DNA of 64,000 nt from Clostridia bacterium. GTDB lineage: Bacteria > Bacillota > Clostridia > Oscillospirales > CAG-272. The stretch's first letter is position 1, and each line of letters opens with the position of its first letter. The notes beneath the pieces were generated by a model. It worked only from the letters and a program-made list of their open reading frames with translations. It had not been told where the DNA came from and ran no database searches. The DNA lies in assembly GCA_017547755.1 (NCBI GenBank), contig JAFYOX010000107.1, positions 135,165 through 199,164 on the forward strand, given 5' to 3'. Both the position numbers and the translations under genes were made by a program. Below are positions 1 to 8,256 of this stretch, piece by piece.

Positions 1-220
1 CGGCAAGACGAGCCATTTCATGTGCCAGCGGAATACCCTTTGCTTCCGCAGTGATGATATAGTCGTATTCCGGTGCACGTTCGAGAAGCGCACCTGCGGC
101 AGCCGTCGTCAGTTCCGGATCCCCGAAAATAACAAATGCTCCGATCGCAAGATTTTCATTCAGCGGACAGATCGGCAGCGCACGATCCACACCCGCAATG
201 GTCATAGGATAAGTCAGCAT
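1..220 (-). CDS. Adenine phosphoribosyltransferase-like protein, 5' part
   Basis: Only the first 73 codons are present; the gene runs off the left edge. Read on the minus strand it begins MLTYPMTIAG and contains LPICPLNENLAIGAF and YDYIITAEAKGIPLAHEMA, which matches the N-terminal part of the COG0503 adenine/xanthine phosphoribosyltransferase-like family of Clostridia. The PRPP-binding loop would lie beyond the edge, so substrate cannot be judged. The start at 220 is chosen because AGAAAGGA sits about 8 bases upstream; an in-frame ATG at 205 lacks such a site. Likely role is purine base salvage, by family inference only. Confidence 0.72.
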   Translation of the reverse strand, partial: MLTYPMTIAGVDRALPICPLNENLAIGAFVIFGDPELTTAAAGALLERAPEYDYIITAEAKGIPLAHEMARLA

Positions 221-273
221 AATCGTATATCCTTTCTATAGATCTGCAAAAACTTTGTCAATCCATTTTGTTG

Positions 274-332
274 AAAAGTTTTTGAGGATGGGGTCCGGGG
301 AAGGAACTTTTTTCAAAAAGTTCCTTCCCCGG
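274..332 (-). repeat. Terminator-associated repeat, copy A
   Basis: An 18-bp stem (295-312 with 315-332) starts right after the pheT stop codon. Reading along the gene it is followed by GGACCCCATCCTC and AAAAACTTTT. Copy B (20962-21020) is almost base-for-base identical, and copies C and D keep the layout with different stems. It probably acts as the pheT transcription terminator. Confidence 0.75.
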
Positions 333-338
333 AAAAAA

Positions 339-2753
339 TTATCTTAACTTAACGCCGAGTTCAGTTTCAAGTGCGCTGAGGATCGCAGCAGCAGCTTCGT
401 CTGCTTCGGTGTCGGTGAGGGTCTTGTCTTCACCGCGGAGCATGACGGCGTAGGACATGCTCTTCTTACCTTCGCCGAGCTGCGGGCCGCGGTAGATGTC
501 GAAGAGTTCAACATTTGCAACGAGCTTGTTCGCAGCCTTGATGACAGCTGCAACGGAACCTGCTTCTACGGTTTCGTCGCAGACGAAGGAGAAGTCACGT
601 TCGATCGCGGGATGCTTCGGGATCGCGGTGTAGCGGATTTCCGCACGGCGAGCGGCGTAGATCGCGTCAACAGCGAGTTCTGCGATGTAAACCTTGCAGC
701 CGATGCCGTAGTTGTCTGCGGTTTCCGGATGTGCTTCGCCGAATACGCCGAGACATACATCGCCGGCGTAGATTTCCGCGCATCTGCCCGGATGGAACGT
801 CGGTTCGGTCTTGCAGGACTTGAAGGAAGCGTCAGAAATACCTGCGATTGCGAGGATCGCTTCCACATAACCCTTCATGCGGTAGAAGCCGACCTTGTCG
901 TCCGCGGAGATGAAGCCGAGGGTCAGACGTGCGGGTTCTTCCGGAAGTTCGTTGGCAGTCGTGGGAAGGTAAACCTTTGCGTTTTCGAACAGGAGCATAT
1001 CGCGGTTCTTTACGCTGTAGTTGTCTGCGAGGATCTTCAGCATGGACGGCAGAGCGGTCGTACGCATTACGGAAGTATCTTCACCGAGCGGGTTGGAGAT
1101 CACAACGCACTTGCGGCGGCTGTCGTCTGCGGCAAGACGGATCTTGTCGTAGTAAGAGGGAGAAATGAAGGAGAAGGTTTCGATTTCGTTGAAGCCCATA
1201 CCAACGAGCATATCGTGGAGACGTACGTCGAAGCTCTGACGTTCGGTTCTTGCGCCGACGGTCGGGCTTGCGGAGTTGGAAAGGGTGGACTGGATTTCGT
1301 TGTAGCCGTACATACGGATGATTTCTTCGGCAAGGTCGTTCATGCAGCGGACGTCGTCACGGAAGAAGGGAACCGTTACGGAAGTCATATCTTCGGATAC
1401 TTCGAAATCGAGCTTGCGGAGGGTTTCCGCCATATATTCGAGAGTAAGGTTTACGCCGAGGAAGTTGTTGATCACATCTGCGTTGAGCGGAAGGGTCGCC
1501 TTTTCCTTCTTGGTCGGGTAAACGTCGATGGTGCCGCCGACAACTTCACCGGCGCCGAGGAGTTCGATGAGTTCGCACGCACGGTCGAGAGCGGGCATGG
1601 TGTTTTCACAGTCAAGACCCTTTTCGAAACGTGCGGAAGATTCGGTTCTCATACCGAGCTTCTTCGCGGTCACGCGGACGTTGCCCGGATGGAAAGTTGC
1701 GGATTCGAAGACAACGGTGGTGGTGGAGTCGGTGATTTCGCTGTTTTCGCCGCCCATAACGCCTGCGAGAGCAACGGCCTTCTTGCTGTCTGCGATCACG
1801 AGCATGGTGGAGTCGAGATCGTGCGGGATGCTGTCGAGGGAAACGAACTTTTCGCCGTCTTCCGCCTTGCGGACGTTGATGGAAGCGCCGTCGAGGCAGC
1901 GGTAGTCGAATGCGTGCATCGGCTGACCGTATTCGAGCATGACGTAGTTGGTGATGTCAACGATGTTGTTGATCGGACGCACGCCGGAGGAACGCAGCTT
2001 CATGCGGAGCCACAGCGGAGAGGGAGCGATCTTGACATTCTTGACTACGCGGGAAGAATAACGGTAGCAGTGTTCGGTGTCGGTGATCTTGACGTTGAGG
2101 TAGTTGGAGATATCGTCGCCGTCTGCGGATGCGTAATCGTGCTTCGGGGTGGAAAGATTGAGTTCCTTGCCGAAGGTAACGGCGGATTCACGTGCGAGAC
2201 CGAGAACGGAGAGACAGTCGGGACGGTTGGAAGTGATTTCGAATTCCACAACGGTGTCGCGGAGACCGAGAGCTTCCACCATATCCGCGCCGAGCGGGAT
2301 GTCGTCGAGACCGACGTGATTGAGGATCAGGATACCGTCTTCGATCGCGCCGGGCATATCGTTGAGGGAGAGACCGAGTTCGGCGATGGAGCAGAACATA
2401 CCTTCGGAAACTTCGCCGCGGAGCTTGCCTTTCTTGATCTTCACGTCGCCCGGGAGATGTGCGCCGTCGCGTGCAACCGGAACGACCGCACCTTCAAATA
2501 CGTTGGTAGCGGCGGTGATGACCTGGATGGGAGCGTCGATGCCGACGTCCACCTTGCAGACAACGAGACGTTCTGCGTTGGGGTGACGGGAGATTTCGAG
2601 GATCTTGCCGCAGACAACGCCGGAAATATCGGTTCCGATTTCTTCGAAACCTTCAACCTTGCTTCCGGACATGGTCATCCGGTCGCAGTACTCTTTTATC
2701 GTAATGTCGCTGACATCGGTATAGTCAGCGAGCCATTTCATGGAAAGCTGCAT
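339..2753 (-). CDS. pheT: Phenylalanine-tRNA ligase beta subunit
   Basis: 804 residues, the normal length for bacterial PheT. It begins MQLSMKWLADYTD, then an EMAP-like tRNA-binding domain (about 40-150, with VCGKILEISRHPNAERLVVC), a B3/B4 editing region (about 210-390), B5 (about 400-475), the inactive class II-like core and a C-terminal FDX-ACB anticodon-binding domain ending KTLTDTEADEAAAAI. With PheS it forms the alpha2-beta2 synthetase charging tRNA-Phe in the cytoplasm. It is the last gene of a minus-strand transcript; a uridine-kinase-like gene separates it from pheS. The start at 2753 has AGAAAGG upstream. The terminator repeat follows directly. Confidence 0.97.
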   Translation of the reverse strand: MQLSMKWLADYTDVSDITIKEYCDRMTMSGSKVEGFEEIGTDISGVVCGKILEISRHPNAERLVVCKVDVGIDAPIQVITAATNVFEGAVVPVARDGAHLPGDVKIKKGKLRGEVSEGMFCSIAELGLSLNDMPGAIEDGILILNHVGLDDIPLGADMVEALGLRDTVVEFEITSNRPDCLSVLGLARESAVTFGKELNLSTPKHDYASADGDDISNYLNVKITDTEHCYRYSSRVVKNVKIAPSPLWLRMKLRSSGVRPINNIVDITNYVMLEYGQPMHAFDYRCLDGASINVRKAEDGEKFVSLDSIPHDLDSTMLVIADSKKAVALAGVMGGENSEITDSTTTVVFESATFHPGNVRVTAKKLGMRTESSARFEKGLDCENTMPALDRACELIELLGAGEVVGGTIDVYPTKKEKATLPLNADVINNFLGVNLTLEYMAETLRKLDFEVSEDMTSVTVPFFRDDVRCMNDLAEEIIRMYGYNEIQSTLSNSASPTVGARTERQSFDVRLHDMLVGMGFNEIETFSFISPSYYDKIRLAADDSRRKCVVISNPLGEDTSVMRTTALPSMLKILADNYSVKNRDMLLFENAKVYLPTTANELPEEPARLTLGFISADDKVGFYRMKGYVEAILAIAGISDASFKSCKTEPTFHPGRCAEIYAGDVCLGVFGEAHPETADNYGIGCKVYIAELAVDAIYAARRAEIRYTAIPKHPAIERDFSFVCDETVEAGSVAAVIKAANKLVANVELFDIYRGPQLGEGKKSMSYAVMLRGEDKTLTDTEADEAAAAILSALETELGVKLR

Positions 2754-2778
2754 GGTAAATATACCTTTCTGTGTGATT

Positions 2779-3315
2779 TTATAACATCGAATCGATGTAC
2801 GACGTCAGGATGTTCACGGTCTTTTCCTTGAAAATACCGTTGACAACCATGTCGGCGTGCCATCTTGTAGGTTCAATCAGTTCGTTGTGACGGAAGCGTA
2901 CCGTGTCGATGTAGCGGGCAGTGATTTCGTCGAAGGTCTGGCCGCGTGCTTCGAACCGGCGGATACGGCGGACAAGACGTTCGTCGCTGTTGAGGTCAAC
3001 GAAGATCTTTAAGTCGAGCTTGTCGCGGATCTCGGTCAGATACAGGGCGAAAAGGCCTTCGATGATGACAATCCGGACGTCGGAAGCGATCGCCGCGTTG
3101 AAATCGCGGTACAGGTCGTCAAGCAGGAGAGCGTCGGGATGGTTGTGTTCCACATACTCGATCCCGGTCACAGGCGCAATGGTGGTGATAAAAGGACGGC
3201 GGAAATAGGCATCCATGTGAAGAACTTTGCATTTTTCACCATAGTAGCTTTCCAGTTTTTCGCTCAGCGTGCTCTTGCCGCTGCAAGTGCCGCCTGCAAT
3301 ACCAATAACAAACAT
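2779..3315 (-). CDS. Uridine kinase-like P-loop kinase
   Basis: 178 residues. A Walker A motif GGTCSGKST lies at residues 8-16. Later motifs HMDAYFRRPF, YVEHNHPDAL and VIIEGLFALYL match the uridine/cytidine kinase and phosphoribulokinase fold: Asp-Ala-Tyr near the substrate, and IEGLF as the Walker B-like strand. It is shorter than Udk (about 205-215 residues). It sits between pheS and pheT with gaps of 57 and 25 bases, so it should be cotranscribed under the T-box. Families of this size also include uncharacterised nucleoside kinases, so uridine as substrate is inferred. Confidence 0.8.
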   Translation of the reverse strand: MFVIGIAGGTCSGKSTLSEKLESYYGEKCKVLHMDAYFRRPFITTIAPVTGIEYVEHNHPDALLLDDLYRDFNAAIASDVRIVIIEGLFALYLTEIRDKLDLKIFVDLNSDERLVRRIRRFEARGQTFDEITARYIDTVRFRHNELIEPTRWHADMVVNGIFKEKTVNILTSYIDSML

Positions 3316-3372
3316 AACTGCACCTCTCTGTATATATTTTTATTTTTATCAGGAAAAACTTTATTTCGTTTC

Positions 3373-4386
3373 TCAGAACTGATTCAGGAATCTTACGTCG
3401 TTTTCGTAGAGATGACGCATATCGTCGATGCGGTACTTGAGCATCGCGATACGTTCTACGCCCATACCGAACGCGAAGCCGCTGTAGACTTCGGGATCGA
3501 TGCCGCACATACGGAGGACGTTCGGGTGAACCATACCTGCGCCGAGGATTTCGATCCAGCCTTCACCCTTGCAGAGACGGCAGCCCTTGCCGCCGCAGAC
3601 GAAGCAGGAAACGTCAACTTCCGCGGAAGGTTCGGTGAACGGGAAGTGGTGCGGACGGAAACGGATCTTGGTTTCTTCGCCGAACATGGTCTTTGCGAAC
3701 ATTTCAAGGGTACCCTTGAGGTCGCCCATGGTGATGCCCTTGTCAACAACGAGACCTTCTACCTGGTGGAACAGGGGAGAGTGGGTCGCGTCAACGGCGT
3801 CGGAACGGTATACACGTCCGGGAGAAAGGACCTTGATCGGGGGCTTCTGCTTTTCCATGGTACGTGCCTGAACCGGGGAGGTCTGGGAACGGAGAAGGAT
3901 ATTTTCGGTGATGTAGAAGGTGTCCTGCGTGTCGCGTGCCGGATGATCCTTCGGGATGTTCAGAGCCTGGAAGTTGTAGTAGTCGAGTTCGACTTCCGGA
4001 CCTTCGACGATGGAATAACCCATGCCGAGGAAGATTTCTTCGAGCTGACGCTGAACGAGGGTGAGGGGATGGAAGTGACCCTGTGCGATCTTGTAGCCGG
4101 GGATGGTAACGTCGAGGCGTTCCGCTTCGAGCTTTTCTTCGATTTCACGTGCATGACGTTCCGCGGTCATTGCTTCGATCTTTGCTTCGATTTCCGCGCG
4201 GATGTCGTTTGCGAGCTGACCGATAACCGGACGTTCTTCGGCGGACAGCTTGCCCATGCCGCGGAGAACGGCGGTCAGTTCGCCTTTTTTGCCGAGGTAC
4301 TTGATTCTAAGATCCTCGATATTTGCCGAAGGAGCGGAAAGAGCTTCCAGTGCTTCGGCCTTGATTTTTTCAAGGGTTTCTCTCAT
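3373..4386 (-). CDS. pheS: Phenylalanine-tRNA ligase alpha subunit
   Basis: 337 residues from [13 protein letters not shown], the normal length. An N-terminal coiled coil (about 1-85) is followed by the class II catalytic core: [17 protein letters not shown], motif 2 [20 protein letters not shown], and motif 3 [17 protein letters not shown] with C-terminal NDVRFLNQF. It catalyses Phe-AMP formation and transfer to tRNA-Phe together with PheT. The open frame extends upstream to 4491, but that part overlaps the T-box terminator; AGAAAGGA lies 11 bases before the ATG at 4386, so that start is chosen. A Cys-rich stretch [14 protein letters not shown] may bind zinc, as in some Clostridial PheS proteins. 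Confidence 0.97.
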   Translation of the reverse strand: MRETLEKIKAEALEALSAPSANIEDLRIKYLGKKGELTAVLRGMGKLSAEERPVIGQLANDIRAEIEAKIEAMTAERHAREIEEKLEAERLDVTIPGYKIAQGHFHPLTLVQRQLEEIFLGMGYSIVEGPEVELDYYNFQALNIPKDHPARDTQDTFYITENILLRSQTSPVQARTMEKQKPPIKVLSPGRVYRSDAVDATHSPLFHQVEGLVVDKGITMGDLKGTLEMFAKTMFGEETKIRFRPHHFPFTEPSAEVDVSCFVCGGKGCRLCKGEGWIEILGAGMVHPNVLRMCGIDPEVYSGFAFGMGVERIAMLKYRIDDMRHLYENDVRFLNQF

Positions 4387-4445
4387 TTGTGTATGGATCC
4401 TTTCTTGCATTTCAGATGGGGAAGGGGTGCGTGACAATAAAAAAA

Positions 4446-4756
4446 TCCCTCTGTCGGTAGACAAAAGGGACGACAAATGCCGCGGTACCACCCGGATTCC
4501 GCGTATAAAACGCGGCTCTCGAAGAATTCGGAATATCCCGCAGGGATATGGAGAATTCTTCCGCGGACGATAACGTGTCCGGAACGTACCGGGCTACTGG
4601 AGTTCACCCGGTCCGCCTGCAGAACGGAAAACATTCTGCGATAAAGTGAAAAGCAGGGTATCGTCACGGCAAAAACTCTCAGCCTTCCGGTTTCTGCTCT
4701 CTGGATGCGGCGGAAGCGTCCTGCACTCTTCATCATGGCGTTTCGATATTCTTCTA
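4446..4756 (-). promoter_or_regulatory. T-box leader (tRNA-Phe sensing) of pheS operon
   Basis: Read on the minus strand, the leader contains AGAGAGC and GGCTGAGAG (stem I landmarks), GAACTCCAGTAG, a stem III CCGCG/CGCGG, and the T-box core GGGTGGTACCGCGG (4481-4494). A terminator follows: hairpin 4446-4470 with a run of U. Uncharged tRNA-Phe would stabilise the antiterminator and allow pheS transcription. I could not place the specifier codon (UUC expected) with certainty; amino-acid assignment rests on the downstream genes. Confidence 0.93.
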
Positions 4757-4762
4757 CTTTAC

Positions 4763-4791
4763 ATTATACCACGTCATTTCCGCCTTTGCAA
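4763..4791 (-). promoter_or_regulatory. Promoter of pheS operon
   Basis: TTGCAA-17-TATAAT, with TGG before the -10. Transcription should start near 4756, at the 5' end of the T-box leader. Confidence 0.85.
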
Positions 4792-4837
4792 GAGATATTC
4801 CGAAAAATGCGGGGAAACTTTTTGGGTTTCCCCGGCT

Positions 4838-5977
4838 TTATCCCCGGCAGAGTCCGCTCAGCGCATCGGCGAGCGCACGGACATCCGATATTTTATTGAA
4901 CCACGAGAAGCCGGCGCGGACGGAACCGTTTTCGAAACTGCCGGCGGTACGGTGTGCGAGCGGTGCGCAGTGATATCCCGTCCGGACGCAGATTCCGCGG
5001 GAAGCGAGATATGCGCCGGTCTCGGCGGGACTGTATCCGCGGACGTTGAACGTGACGACGGAGCCGGTGCTTCCGCCGTATACTGTCACGTCCGGCAGAT
5101 CGTTCAGGCGGCAGAGGAGTTCCTTAGTGAGCGCACACTCATGCCGCTGGATCGCCTCTGTACCGATATCCCGGACATAGCGGATCCCGGCAAGAAGACC
5201 GGCGATTGCAGGAAGGGGCAGGGTACCGGCTTCGAGCCGTTCCGGAAGTTCCGCGGGCATTGCCGGATCGAGGGATTGGACACCCGCGCCGCCTTCCAGA
5301 AGGGTGCGGAACTGCACATCGGGTGCGGAGAGGAGCATTCCGACACCCATCGGACCGAACAGTCCCTTATGCCCGGGCATACAGAGCGCGGTGATGTGCA
5401 TTTTTTCGAGATTTACAGGGAGATGTCCGGCGCTCTGGGATGCGTCGAGGATAAAATGAAGGTCAAGCTTTGTGCACAGAGCGCCGATTTTCTCCGCAGG
5501 AAGCACGCGGGAGCCGATATTGGACTGGTGGGTTCCGACGATGATGCGTGTATCCGGGCGGATCATCCGGCGGATATTCTCGAGGATTTCGTCGTCCTCG
5601 CCGGATGCGTCGAAGATATCGAATTCCGCAAGTCCGGCGTCCGCGAGCGCCCGAACCGGGCGATACACGGCGTTATGGGCATAATTATCGATCAGGATAT
5701 GGCATCCGGGTTTGGCAAGTCCCTTGATGGCGCAGTTGAGCGCATGGGTGGCGTTTTCGGTAAAGACGACCCGTTCCGGATCACCTCCGAAAAACTCCGC
5801 GGCGGCACTGCGGCAGTCATAGACAAGTTCCGCGGCGGCATTGGACAGCCTGTGGGAACCGCGTCCGGGATTTCCTCCGGCGGACCGCATGGCGTCCCTT
5901 ACGGCGCGGATGACCGCCTCCGGTTTCGGCCACGTTGTGGCGGCATTATCGAGATAGATCGTTTTCTGCGTTCTCAT
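4838..5977 (-). CDS. Cysteine desulfurase family, class V aminotransferase
   Basis: 379 residues. Begins MRTQKTIYLDNAATTWPKP, the usual N-terminus of SufS/Csd-type enzymes. The PLP lysine is K204 in MPGHKGLFGP. The mobile catalytic cysteine is C337 in RTGYHCAPLAH, so persulfide chemistry looks possible. It fits the Clostridial subgroup modelled as TIGR01977 (cysteine desulfurase family) rather than the Fe-S IscS. The start overlaps the stop of the upstream DUF3343 gene by four bases, so translation is coupled. Likely substrate is cysteine or selenocysteine; the sulfur or selenium acceptor is unknown. Confidence 0.85.
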   Translation of the reverse strand: MRTQKTIYLDNAATTWPKPEAVIRAVRDAMRSAGGNPGRGSHRLSNAAAELVYDCRSAAAEFFGGDPERVVFTENATHALNCAIKGLAKPGCHILIDNYAHNAVYRPVRALADAGLAEFDIFDASGEDDEILENIRRMIRPDTRIIVGTHQSNIGSRVLPAEKIGALCTKLDLHFILDASQSAGHLPVNLEKMHITALCMPGHKGLFGPMGVGMLLSAPDVQFRTLLEGGAGVQSLDPAMPAELPERLEAGTLPLPAIAGLLAGIRYVRDIGTEAIQRHECALTKELLCRLNDLPDVTVYGGSTGSVVTFNVRGYSPAETGAYLASRGICVRTGYHCAPLAHRTAGSFENGSVRAGFSWFNKISDVRALADALSGLCRG

Positions 5978-6204
5978 CGTCCGTTCCTCCCGATCACATC
6001 CCCGTAGACGATCCCCTTTTTATCGAGCAGTCTCGTGACGTTTCCAATGTCCGCGCAGTTCAGCCGCAGTCCGACCGAACACCCGTGCTTCGTGACCGAC
6101 GGATCCACCGAAATAACCTCCGCGTCGATCCTCTCCAGCACAGCGGTGCGGCGCGCCTTTTCCGCCGCTGTTCTCGTTCTCATGGCAAGTATACAATCCG
6201 GCAT
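5974..6204 (-). CDS. DUF3343 small protein
   Basis: 76 residues. The pattern LAMRTRTAAEKARRTAVL, VSVDPSVTKHGCSVGLRLNC and a final VYGDVIG matches DUF3343 (putative Se/S carrier-like). Cysteines at about 42 (HGCSVG) and 50 (LNC) could carry sulfur or selenium; that is inference. AAGGAGG lies 8 bases before the ATG. It is the first gene of a two-gene unit with the class V aminotransferase, a pairing often seen in Clostridia near selenium or sulfur transfer genes. Confidence 0.75.
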   Translation of the reverse strand: MPDCILAMRTRTAAEKARRTAVLERIDAEVISVDPSVTKHGCSVGLRLNCADIGNVTRLLDKKGIVYGDVIGRNGR

Positions 6205-6343
6205 ATTGATTCTGCCTCCTTCTGGTTCTGTTCAGCTTACTGACGCTGACAGGATATGCGGGGGAAGGGGAGTTTGTGCGGAGCTTTTTTCAAAAAGCGA
6301 CCGTATTCCCTTTCCTCACCCGAAAAATGATTTCCGATACGCC

Positions 6344-6372
6344 TTGACAGGAGCCGGAGAATGTAGTATAAT
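6344..6372 (+). promoter_or_regulatory. Promoter
   Basis: TTGACA-17-TATAAT, a perfect sigma-A consensus, 43 bases before the ATG at 6415. Confidence 0.88.
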
Positions 6373-6414
6373 AAAAACTAACTATTCATATTAATAAGAA
6401 AGGAAAAACGAGAA

Positions 6415-6741
6415 ATGGCAGAATGGATTGTTGATAAGAAAGATGTGACCTCGACAGTTGAAGGGGATTTTATGCTGTATAAGAATCGTCCCCTTGTGCG
6501 TGAAGACAACGTGATTTGCTACGGAAACGTATCTGACAAATATATACTTCAGATGATTATTATGTCCGAGACCGAATATAAGGGGAAGAAGGTGCCGGAT
6601 CAGGTGTATGTCCAGCTCCTCCGGACCGACCCGAATGTATCGAAGAAGGAACGTGTGGTGCAGGAGGCAATGAAGACCGGGCTGTACGACGCATTTGAAC
6701 TCGGCGTGATCTGGCTGGAACGTTATCTGAAACAGAACTGA
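6415..6741 (+). CDS. Conserved small protein of unknown function
   Basis: 108 residues, begins MAEWIVDKKDVTSTVEGD. No signal peptide, membrane segment or known catalytic motif. The composition is mixed and globular, with a predicted beta-rich first half and a helical end (QEAMKTGLYDAFELGVIWLERYL). Its perfect-consensus promoter, AGAAAGGA ribosome site and own terminator (6753-6792) show a monocistronic and probably well-expressed gene. I do not recognise the family. Confidence 0.8.
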   Translation: MAEWIVDKKDVTSTVEGDFMLYKNRPLVREDNVICYGNVSDKYILQMIIMSETEYKGKKVPDQVYVQLLRTDPNVSKKERVVQEAMKTGLYDAFELGVIWLERYLKQN

Positions 6742-6752
6742 ATTACGATATG

Positions 6753-6792
6753 TGCGGAAAGCTTCGATGCGGAGTTTTCCGCATGTTTTTTT
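6753..6792 (+). terminator. Intrinsic terminator
   Basis: Stem TGCGGAAA (6753-6760) with TTTCCGCA (6776-6783), then TG and seven T. Confidence 0.8.
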
Positions 6793-6888
6793 CGGATTTT
6801 TTTCAAAAAACGGGAACAAAAACGGGAACGGGTTCGTCCAATGTCCGGATGAATCAGAAAAGAGAACAGACGGAAAGGAGCCGATCTT

Positions 6889-8199
6889 ATGAAGAAAATA
6901 CTTGCTTTCCTTTGCGCGGTGCTTCTTCTGCTTCCGGGATGTGCCGGGAGCTCTGCCGTGACGGAAGCGGCGTACCCCGGAATGCGGGCGTATCCCGATC
7001 CGATGGACAGCGGCAGCATCGAATACAAACTGTGGCGCGAAGAACGTGAGAAACTGCGTGCGGTGCAGTACGACGGATACGAAGAGGGGATGGAGACGTT
7101 CGTCCGGAAAACCGCTGCCGCCGTTCTCGGCGGTGCGGAAAACGGGAACCGGATCTATTCGCCGCTGAATCTGTATTTTACGCTCGCCGTGCTCGCCGAG
7201 ATCACCGGCGGAAACAGCCGTTCGCAGATCCTTGACGCAATGGAAGTCGAAAATACGGACGTTCTCCGCCGGAAAATTCCTGCTCTCTGGACGGCGAATT
7301 ACTGCACTGACGGAACGAAAAACAGCGTGTTCGCCAATTCCCTCTGGCTCGACCGGAGCGTGAACTTCCGGGAAGATACGCTTGCTCTCCTTGCGGAAAC
7401 GTATTACGCATCTTCCTATTCCGGAAACATGGGTTCCGATTCCTTCGGACAGGAGTACCGTGACTGGCTGAACGAACAGACCGGCGGTCTGTTGGCAGAT
7501 TCGGCGGAAAACCTCGGCTTTGCCGAAGATTCGCTGCTTGCGCTTGCTTCCACGGTGTATTACAGCGCAAAATGGCAGCATGAATTCCGCGAAGAACTGA
7601 CGGAAGAGGGGGTCTTCCATGCGCCGTCCGGCGATGCGGTCTGTGATTTCCTGTACATGGAAGCGGAAACTCTCTACTATTACGGCGAAAATTACGCGGC
7701 GGTATCCCTGCCGTTCAACGGAAACACGGACAGCCGGATGTGGTTTTTCCTTCCCGATGAGGATACCGCAGTCACCGATCTGCCAAACGATGCCGAGGTT
7801 TCCTCGCTGTATCTGACCGGAGACGGTACTTCCGCCGACCGGATCGTCCATATCCGGATCCCGAAATTCGACGTTTCCTCCGAGCTGGAACTGTCCGGTA
7901 CGCTGAAAAATCTCGGCATCACGGATATTTTCGATCCTGCATCCGCCGATTTTTCGCCGCTGACCGGGAAATTGTCCGGGAAGATCGGCGTGGATTCCGC
8001 AAAGCACGCTGTGCGTACGGCGATCGATGAGGAAGGATGCACCGCGGCGGCGTATACGGCTCTGCGGATCTACGGCGCCGGAATGCCGCCGGACGAGGAA
8101 GTCGAGATCACATTCGACCGCCCGTTTCTGTTCGTCATCACCGGACCGCGCGATACTGTCCTGTTCATGGGCATCGTGAACGATCCGATGGGAAAGTGA
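6889..8199 (+). CDS. Serpin family lipoprotein
   Basis: 436 residues. The N-terminus MKKILAFLCAVLLLLPGCAG is a lipoprotein signal with the lipobox Cys at 18. The rest is a full-length serpin: NRIYSPLNLYFTLAVLAEI near helix B, NSLWLDRSVNF, TVYYSAKW, and a C-terminal FDRPFLFVI with VLFMGIVNDP. The reactive-loop hinge DEEGCTAAAYTAL (about 380-392) keeps small residues in the pattern of inhibitory serpins. It should sit on the outer face of the membrane and trap serine or cysteine proteases. GAAAGGAG precedes the ATG. It is a single gene with its own terminator. Confidence 0.93.
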   Translation: MKKILAFLCAVLLLLPGCAGSSAVTEAAYPGMRAYPDPMDSGSIEYKLWREEREKLRAVQYDGYEEGMETFVRKTAAAVLGGAENGNRIYSPLNLYFTLAVLAEITGGNSRSQILDAMEVENTDVLRRKIPALWTANYCTDGTKNSVFANSLWLDRSVNFREDTLALLAETYYASSYSGNMGSDSFGQEYRDWLNEQTGGLLADSAENLGFAEDSLLALASTVYYSAKWQHEFREELTEEGVFHAPSGDAVCDFLYMEAETLYYYGENYAAVSLPFNGNTDSRMWFFLPDEDTAVTDLPNDAEVSSLYLTGDGTSADRIVHIRIPKFDVSSELELSGTLKNLGITDIFDPASADFSPLTGKLSGKIGVDSAKHAVRTAIDEEGCTAAAYTALRIYGAGMPPDEEVEITFDRPFLFVITGPRDTVLFMGIVNDPMGK

Positions 8200-8207
8200 A
8201 AAACAAA

Positions 8208-8240
8208 AAACGCCTGCATTTCTCCGGAAATGCGGCGTTT
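8208..8240. terminator. Bidirectional terminator
   Basis: AAACGCCTGCATTT pairs with AAATGCGGCGTTT, with A-rich and T-rich flanks. It separates the convergent serpin and GNAT genes. Confidence 0.78.
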
Positions 8241-8256
8241 TTTCGGTTCTGACCGT

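Noticed and set aside
612-2831. 739-codon open frame antisense to pheT
   Set aside because: PheT is unmistakable on the other strand; the antisense frame has low-information composition, no ribosome site and no family motif.
4387-4491. N-terminal extension of PheS
   Set aside because: The extra codons run through the T-box terminator and lack a ribosome site; family homology starts at 4386.
4481-4760. Reading the phenylalanine specifier codon in the T-box
   Set aside because: Several UUC-like positions are possible and I could not fold stem I with confidence.
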